Source: Gallionellaceae bacterium
Lineage (GTDB): Bacteria > Pseudomonadota > Gammaproteobacteria > Burkholderiales > Gallionellaceae
Direction: 5' to 3'
NCBI GenBank assembly: GCA_021731185.1
Contig: JAKFXW010000177.1
Location: 1 to 10,941, forward strand
DNA length: 10,941 nucleotides
How positions within the stretch are numbered: position 1 is the stretch's first letter; the number at the start of each line of letters is the position of its first letter. The notes under the pieces are model-generated. The model had not been told where the DNA came from, did not search any database, and saw nothing but the letters and a program-made list of their open reading frames with translations. The position numbers were made by a program, and so were the translations under genes. This document shows positions 6,771 to 10,941 of this stretch, in pieces.

Positions 6771-7525
6771 AGTCTCACTTCAATACCCTGTTTTGCCATG
6801 TATTGCTTGGCTTGCGTCAGCGTATATTCACCAAAGTGAAAAATACTTGCAGCCAGTACGGCATCTGCGCCGCCCTGTTTTATACCATCCACCAAATGCT
6901 GCAAATTCCCCGCCCCCCCGCTGGCAATGAGCGGGATTTCTACTGCATCAACCACTGCACGGGTAAGTTGCAAATCAAAACCGATTTTACTGCCATCTCT
7001 ATCCATGCTGGTGAGTAAAATTTCACCTGCGCCCAGTTCCTCCATCCGCATAGCCCACGCCACGACATCCAGTCCTGTCGCATTGCGTCCGCCGTGCGTG
7101 AACACTTCCCAATGCCCGGTGGATGTTTGCTTGGCATCTATTGCTACCACGATACATTGTGAGCCATAGCGTCCGGCAGCATCGGCTACCAGTTGAGGGT
7201 TAAGCACAGCCGAGGTATTGATGCTTACCTTGTCTGCCCCTGCATTCAGCAGATCACGCACATCTGCCACTTGGCGTACGCCGCCGCCCACAGTCAGCGG
7301 AATAAATACCTGTTCTGCCACCTTTTCGATCATACGGAACAAAATGCCGCGGTTATCCGAGCTGGCAGTGATGTCCAAAAATATCAGTTCATCCGCGCCC
7401 TGTGTATCGTAGCCGTGTGCGATTTCTACCGGGTCACCAGCATCGCGCAGTTCGACAAAGCTTACTCCCTTGACCACGCGTCCGGCCATCACGTCCAGGC
7501 ACGGAATAATGCGCTTGGCCAGCAT
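6767..7525 (-). CDS. hisF: Imidazole glycerol phosphate synthase cyclase subunit (HisF)
   Basis: A 252-residue (beta/alpha)8 barrel. With HisH it converts PRFAR and glutamine-derived ammonia into imidazole-glycerol phosphate and AICAR. The two catalytic aspartates are at the family positions: Asp11 (IPCLDV) and Asp130 (VAIDAK). Phosphate-binding loops are visible as TVGGGVR (78-84) and ASGGAGN (201-207). The length matches the family. The ATG shares one base with the hisA TAA stop (TAATG), and the stop overlaps hisI by four bases. HisH, its glutaminase partner, is encoded two genes upstream, with hisA between them. Confidence 0.97.
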   Translation of the reverse strand: MLAKRIIPCLDVMAGRVVKGVSFVELRDAGDPVEIAHGYDTQGADELIFLDITASSDNRGILFRMIEKVAEQVFIPLTVGGGVRQVADVRDLLNAGADKVSINTSAVLNPQLVADAAGRYGSQCIVVAIDAKQTSTGHWEVFTHGGRNATGLDVVAWAMRMEELGAGEILLTSMDRDGSKIGFDLQLTRAVVDAVEIPLIASGGAGNLQHLVDGIKQGGADAVLAASIFHFGEYTLTQAKQYMAKQGIEVRL

Positions 7526-8301
7526 TATGTGGCGAGGCCCACATTGTGCAGGTAAGGGAGCGGTTTGGAAAGTTGATCAGCCAAATCCTGTGCGGAGCGC
7601 AAATCCAAAGTGTTTTCATAAATGGCGCGGCCCGTAATTGCCCCGCTGATGCCTTCATCCTGCACCGCGCACAGTGCGCGCACGTCGTCTAAATTTGTGA
7701 TGCCGCCGCTGGCGATAACGGGCACGGTGAGCTCGTGTGCCAGTGCCACTGTGGCGGGGATATTCACACCAGTCATCATGCCATCGCGTCCGATGTCTGT
7801 ATAAATTATCGCCTCAATACCATAGCTTTCAAATCGTTTAGCTAAATCCAGCACATCATGTCCAGTTAATTTTGACCAGCCATCCACGGCGACTTTACCT
7901 TCTTTAGCATCCAGACCCACCATGATGTGTCCTGGAAACGCATCACAGGCTTCGTGCAAAAAACCGGGTGTTTTAACCGCAGCCGTGCCAATGATGACGT
8001 ACGTGATGCCCATATCCAGATAGCGTTCAATAGTTTCCAGATCACGAATACCCCCACCTAATTGTATGGGAATGTCCAGGCCCACCACGTCGATGATGCT
8101 GCGTACCGCCACCTCGTTTACGGGTTTACCGGCAAACGCGCCGTTTAAATCAACCAGATGCAAACGTCGCGCACCCTGATTCAGCCAATGTTGTGCCATT
8201 GCCCCGGGATCTTCAGAAAAAACGGTTGCGCCTTCCATGATGCCTTGGCGCAAGCGCACACAATGTCCATCTTTCAAATCAATCGCAGGAATAATTAGCA
8301 T
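7525..8301 (-). CDS. hisA: ProFAR isomerase (HisA)
   Basis: A 258-residue (beta/alpha)8 barrel that isomerises ProFAR to PRFAR, the substrate of HisHF. The catalytic pair is Asp8 (IPAIDL) and Asp131 (VGLDAK). Other family blocks are VRLRQG (15-20), LVDLNGA (49-55), IQLGGGIR (79-86), TDIGRDGM (168-175) and ASGGI (197-201). The last few residues (about 247-258, PLPYLHNVGLAT) extend slightly past the usual end. The ATG lies after a 96-bp spacer from hisH with no clear Shine-Dalgarno. The 3' end overlaps hisF by one base. Confidence 0.96.
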   Translation of the reverse strand: MLIIPAIDLKDGHCVRLRQGIMEGATVFSEDPGAMAQHWLNQGARRLHLVDLNGAFAGKPVNEVAVRSIIDVVGLDIPIQLGGGIRDLETIERYLDMGITYVIIGTAAVKTPGFLHEACDAFPGHIMVGLDAKEGKVAVDGWSKLTGHDVLDLAKRFESYGIEAIIYTDIGRDGMMTGVNIPATVALAHELTVPVIASGGITNLDDVRALCAVQDEGISGAITGRAIYENTLDLRSAQDLADQLSKPLPYLHNVGLAT

Positions 8302-8384
8302 GGCAGTACGATGAGTAGTGAGTAAACGAAAGGTGAGTTGTGAAATTAATAAAAGGATTTATCTATAAGATACTATTTATCCAG

Positions 8385-8411
8385 GGGTTTCCAATAGCTA
8401 GGGTTTCCAAT
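8385..8411. repeat. Short direct repeat at the 3' end of hisH
   Basis: GGGTTTCCAAT occurs at 8385-8395 and again at 8401-8411, a 16-bp period. The second copy encodes the last residues of HisH (Asp-Trp-Lys-Pro) and the first lies just past its TAG. It looks like a small tandem duplication of the gene end. The rest of the spacer (8302-8384) is AT-rich with only a weak hairpin (TATCT/AGATA) and shows no gene or convincing terminator. Confidence 0.5.
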
Positions 8412-9033
8412 CAACAAAATTTTTCAACAAGGTCAGACCGACATCCTGACTTTTTTCAGGATGAAACTGCACAGCGAATAGATTATCACGTGCCACCGCA
8501 CATACAAATGGGGTTGGATAATCAGTGTTTGCCTGCACGATAGCTGCATCCTGCGGTATCACATAATAGCTGTGTACAAAATAAAAGCGTGCGTCTTGTG
8601 CAATGCCTTGCCATAGTGGGTGTTTGGCAACCCGATGCACCTGATTCCAGCCCATGTGCGGGATTTTTAATTTATCACCCTGCTGATCCAGCAGATGGCT
8701 GGCAAATCGCACCACCTGACCACGCAGTATACCCAGCCCCGTAATATTACCTTCTGTACTGTGTTCAAACAACATCTGCAACCCGATACAAATACCTAAA
8801 AATGGTTTATTTTTTGCCGCATCCAGCACCGCGCTACGCAAGCCGCGTTCGTCCATCTCGCGCATACAATCCGGCATTGCGCCCTGTCCCGGAAATATAA
8901 CGCGCCCGGCACGGGCAACTTCCTGAGGATCACTGGTCAAAATAATAGACGCAGTGGGAGCCACTTTACGCAAAGACTGTTGCACCGAGCGCAAATTGCC
9001 CATGCCATAATCAATTACTGCAATATCAGCCAT
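8398..9033 (-). CDS. hisH: Imidazole glycerol phosphate synthase glutaminase subunit (HisH)
   Basis: A 211-residue class I glutamine amidotransferase that frees ammonia from glutamine and passes it to HisF. The triad is Cys82 (FLGICIGLQ), His191 and Glu193 (VQFHPEKS). The oxyanion region is FPGQGAMPDC (47-56). The frame is open further upstream to a GTG at 9078, but the conserved N-terminus is MADIAVIDYGMGNLRSV, so ATG 9033 is the start. That ATG has no recognisable Shine-Dalgarno; the bases before it come from a hairpin-forming repeat (9034-9200). The gene is isolated by a 202-bp spacer before it and a 96-bp spacer after it, unlike the tightly overlapped hisA-hinT block. Confidence 0.95.
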   Translation of the reverse strand: MADIAVIDYGMGNLRSVQQSLRKVAPTASIILTSDPQEVARAGRVIFPGQGAMPDCMREMDERGLRSAVLDAAKNKPFLGICIGLQMLFEHSTEGNITGLGILRGQVVRFASHLLDQQGDKLKIPHMGWNQVHRVAKHPLWQGIAQDARFYFVHSYYVIPQDAAIVQANTDYPTPFVCAVARDNLFAVQFHPEKSQDVGLTLLKNFVDWKP

Positions 9034-9200
9034 GGCTTTGCTGTGTTGCGCACAAAAATGTTTCCTTACATATAGCACTTCTGTACTGCGTCAACATTTT
9101 GTGTGCGCGCCTGGCGATCATCGCGATTTTGCCAGCAACGCGGTTCATGGAGAACTTAATCAGAGGTTCCTTAGTCTTATTTTGAGTTTTGAGATGCCCC
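9034..9200. repeat. Diverged copy B of the MITE-like repeat, between hisB and hisH
   Basis: The core at 9041-9112 is colinear with 3961-4030 of copy A (72 against 70 bp, same orientation). Shared blocks are CTGTGTTGC, CACAAAAA, TCCT(A/T)ACATAT, TGCGTC and a final GCGCCT. The core folds: AAAATGTT (9055-9062) pairs with AACATTTT (9093-9100) and extends outward to about 9047/9107 with one bulged base and a few wobbles. A right-end-like sequence (TTTTGAGTTTTGAGATGCCC) lies at 9180-9199, and a second (AGAGGTTCC) at 9162-9170. No left terminal repeat is visible; its place is taken by the hisH coding start. The rest of the 202-bp spacer (9201-9235) shows nothing recognisable. Confidence 0.65.
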
Positions 9201-9235
9201 ATGCCTGTATTTTGGTATTAATTGCGTGGGAGATT

Positions 9236-9823
9236 TTACAGAGTACCCTTGGTCGAAGGAACAATACCCGCCATACGAGAATCGGGTTCAAGTGCCATAC
9301 GCAGCGCACGGCCAAACGCCTTGAATATGGTTTCAGCTTGATGATGCGCGTTATTGCCAGCTAAATTATCAATATGCAGCGTGACTAAAGCGTGATTCAC
9401 AAAGCCCTGAAAAAATTCGTGGAATAAATCCACATCAAACTCACCGATGCTGGAGCGCACAAAATTTACGTTAAATACCAGACCCGGCCTGCCGGAAATA
9501 TCCAGTACAGCGCGTGACAATGCTTCGTCCAGCGGCACATAGGCGTGACCATAACGACGCAGCCCTTTTTTATCGCCGATGGCCTGATTAAAAGCCTGAC
9601 CCAGTGCAATGCCTATATCTTCGACAGTGTGATGCGCGTCGATATGCAAATCGCCTTTGGCGACAATATCCAGATTGATCATGCCGTGCCGCGCAATTTG
9701 ATCCAGCATGTGGTCAAGGAAAGGCAGGCCTGTCTCAAACCTGGCGATGCCCGTGCCGTCCAGAACCAGTTTGACACTGATCTGAGTTTCCAAGGTATTT
9801 CTGGTTATTTGCGCACTACGCAT
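9236..9823 (-). CDS. hisB: Imidazoleglycerol-phosphate dehydratase (HisB)
   Basis: A 195-residue cytoplasmic Mn-dependent enzyme for step 6 of histidine synthesis. It is the monofunctional dehydratase, without the HisB phosphatase domain fused in enterobacteria. Conserved metal motifs are DAHHTVEDIG (62-71) and NAHHQAETIFKAF (158-170). FLDHMLDQIARHG (35-47) and the C-terminal VPSTKGTL are also typical. Two starts are possible: ATG 9829 (two extra residues) and ATG 9823. AGGA at 9832-9835 is only two bases from the first but eight from the second, so I prefer 9823, which also gives the usual MRSAQITRNTLE N-terminus. It starts shortly after hisC and is followed by the repeat-bearing spacer. Confidence 0.96.
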   Translation of the reverse strand: MRSAQITRNTLETQISVKLVLDGTGIARFETGLPFLDHMLDQIARHGMINLDIVAKGDLHIDAHHTVEDIGIALGQAFNQAIGDKKGLRRYGHAYVPLDEALSRAVLDISGRPGLVFNVNFVRSSIGEFDVDLFHEFFQGFVNHALVTLHIDNLAGNNAHHQAETIFKAFGRALRMALEPDSRMAGIVPSTKGTL

Positions 9824-9847
9824 TTTCATATTCCTAGAATTAACTAC

Positions 9848-10941
9848 TCACTTTAATTGAGCCTGCAAACATTCCCGTAATGCTACTACAAAACGTTCGT
9901 TTTCCTGTGGCGTTCCTACCGTCACGCGCAAACAATTTACCAGCAGTGGGTGACCTGTGCTTAGATTTTTGATGAGCACACCGCGCTGTTTTAAGCCTTC
10001 AAAAATATTGCTGGCGTGCGGCGTGCGAAACAAAATAAAATTTGCATCACTGGCAAATGGCTGCACATTTTCGAGGGATTGCAACTGCTGGAGCAGATGC
10101 GCCCGATCCATTTTAATTTGTTCTGCTTGTTGCAACAGTACGTCGTGATGGTGCAATAATTTTAATGCAACCTGCTGCGTTAAAACGCCGACATTATACG
10201 GCAAGCGCAGCTTTTCCAACTGCGCTAACCATGCTGCGCTGCCCACCAAAAATCCCAAACGTAACCCTGCCATGCCCAATTTGGAAAAAGTACGCATCAC
10301 CAGCAAGTTTGAAAATTGCGTCAGCATAGGAATAAAGCTGGCACTGGTAAAGGCATAATAGGCTTCATCCACCACCACCAAACCTGGCGCGGCTGCAATA
10401 ATTTTTTTAATGGCCGTTGCATCAAATAAATTGCCGCTCGGGTTATTCGGATAGGCCAGAAATATCAGCGCGGGTTGATGTCGCCTGATCGCCTCCAGCA
10501 CCGCTGCTAAATTCAGCGTGAAATCCGCATTCAATGGCACGCCTATATATTGCATTCCGGTGAAAGCCGCGATCATTTTATACATCACAAACGACGGCTC
10601 TACACTCATCAAAATTGCGCCGGGTTTGGCTGTCGCCATAGCCAGCAACTGAATGATTTCGTCTGATCCATTTCCCAGTAAAATCTGCATCGCTGAGGAT
10701 GAATTTTCAGGAGGCAAGTTAATTACCTCCCGAATGCTGGCTTTAAGCGCGTGGGCGGCGGCATCGGGGTAACGGTTAAGCGGCTCATCAGCGACCAAAC
10801 GGGCGATCTCCTCGCGCAATGGCAGCGGCAATGAATAGGGGTTTTCCATTGCATCCAACTTTACCATCCCGATACTATTTGGCACAGGGTAGGCGTGTAG
10901 ATCAAGTATTTCCTGGCGCAGTAAATTCGCAGGGGTAACAG
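9848..10941 (-). CDS. hisC: Histidinol-phosphate aminotransferase (HisC), 5' end cut by the window
   Basis: A PLP-dependent fold type I aminotransferase that makes histidinol phosphate from imidazole-acetol phosphate and glutamate. Visible motifs are KLDAMENPY near the N-terminus, GNGSDEIIQL, YPNNPSG (substrate and cofactor site), VVDEAYY with the PLP-pyridine Asp, and RTFSKLGMAGLRLG, whose Lys (codon 10282-10280) should bind PLP. A GTG at 10885 could be read as a start, but the frame stays open to the window edge and the upstream residues (ending LLRQEILDLHAYPVP) look like a normal HisC N-terminus. The real start should lie just outside. At least 363 residues are visible. The TGA is followed by a 24-bp gap to hisB. 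Confidence 0.95.
   Translation of the reverse strand, partial: VTPANLLRQEILDLHAYPVPNSIGMVKLDAMENPYSLPLPLREEIARLVADEPLNRYPDAAAHALKASIREVINLPPENSSSAMQILLGNGSDEIIQLLAMATAKPGAILMSVEPSFVMYKMIAAFTGMQYIGVPLNADFTLNLAAVLEAIRRHQPALIFLAYPNNPSGNLFDATAIKKIIAAAPGLVVVDEAYYAFTSASFIPMLTQFSNLLVMRTFSKLGMAGLRLGFLVGSAAWLAQLEKLRLPYNVGVLTQQVALKLLHHHDVLLQQAEQIKMDRAHLLQQLQSLENVQPFASDANFILFRTPHASNIFEGLKQRGVLIKNLSTGHPLLVNCLRVTVGTPQENERFVVALRECLQAQLK

Noticed and set aside
8356..8382. GGAT...ATCC palindrome in the hisH-hisA spacer as a terminator or operator
   Set aside because: Only four outer pairs and a weak inner TATCT/AGATA hairpin form, and a terminator here would cut the operon before hisA.
9034..9078. N-terminal extension of HisH from GTG 9078
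   Set aside because: The extra 15 residues are encoded by the repeat element and are absent from the conserved HisH N-terminus, which begins MADIAVIDYG.
1..10941. CRISPR array, phage genes, transposase or a new defence or biosynthetic system
   Set aside because: No regular spaced repeats, phage or transposase motifs were found, and all main genes belong to known housekeeping families.

Overview
The window is ordinary chromosomal DNA of a betaproteobacterium. The order hisC-hisB-hisH-hisA-hisF-hisI-hisE-hinT-tatA-tatB-tatC is the classic betaproteobacterial histidine/Tat arrangement. The middling base composition and DUF4124-type proteins fit a Nitrosomonadales-like lineage (Gallionellaceae or Nitrosomonadaceae), but I cannot fix the genus from sequence alone.

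Left part, plus strand (1-3925): a tRNA-Gly(CCC) gene, then prlC (oligopeptidase A), a small lipoprotein, a secreted DUF4124/glutaredoxin-like protein, and xthA (exonuclease III). The last two genes overlap in a TAATG junction.

Middle (3926-4105): the convergent gap between xthA and tatC. It holds a 140-bp MITE-like palindromic element with 20-bp imperfect terminal inverted repeats and a candidate 4-bp target duplication (TAAA) that contains the xthA stop codon.

Right part, minus strand (10941 down to 4106): one long apparent operon read right to left. hisC runs off the right edge, so its true start is not in the window. Then come hisB, hisH, hisA, hisF, hisI, hisE, hinT, tatA, tatB and tatC. 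hisA to hinT are joined by 1- or 4-nt overlaps. hisH stands out because a 202-bp spacer lies before it and a 96-bp spacer after it. The 202-bp spacer carries a second, diverged copy of the MITE-like core, which folds into a hairpin just ahead of the hisH start codon.

How the genes work together: HisI and HisE do early steps, HisA isomerises the intermediate, HisH/HisF make imidazole-glycerol phosphate, and HisB and HisC do later steps. HinT is a nucleotide phosphoramidase. TatABC forms the folded-protein export channel. No stretch over 300 bp lacks a gene. I see no new multi-gene system. The points worth following are the dispersed repeat family, its position inside the his operon, and a 12-bp in-frame tandem repeat in hisE.
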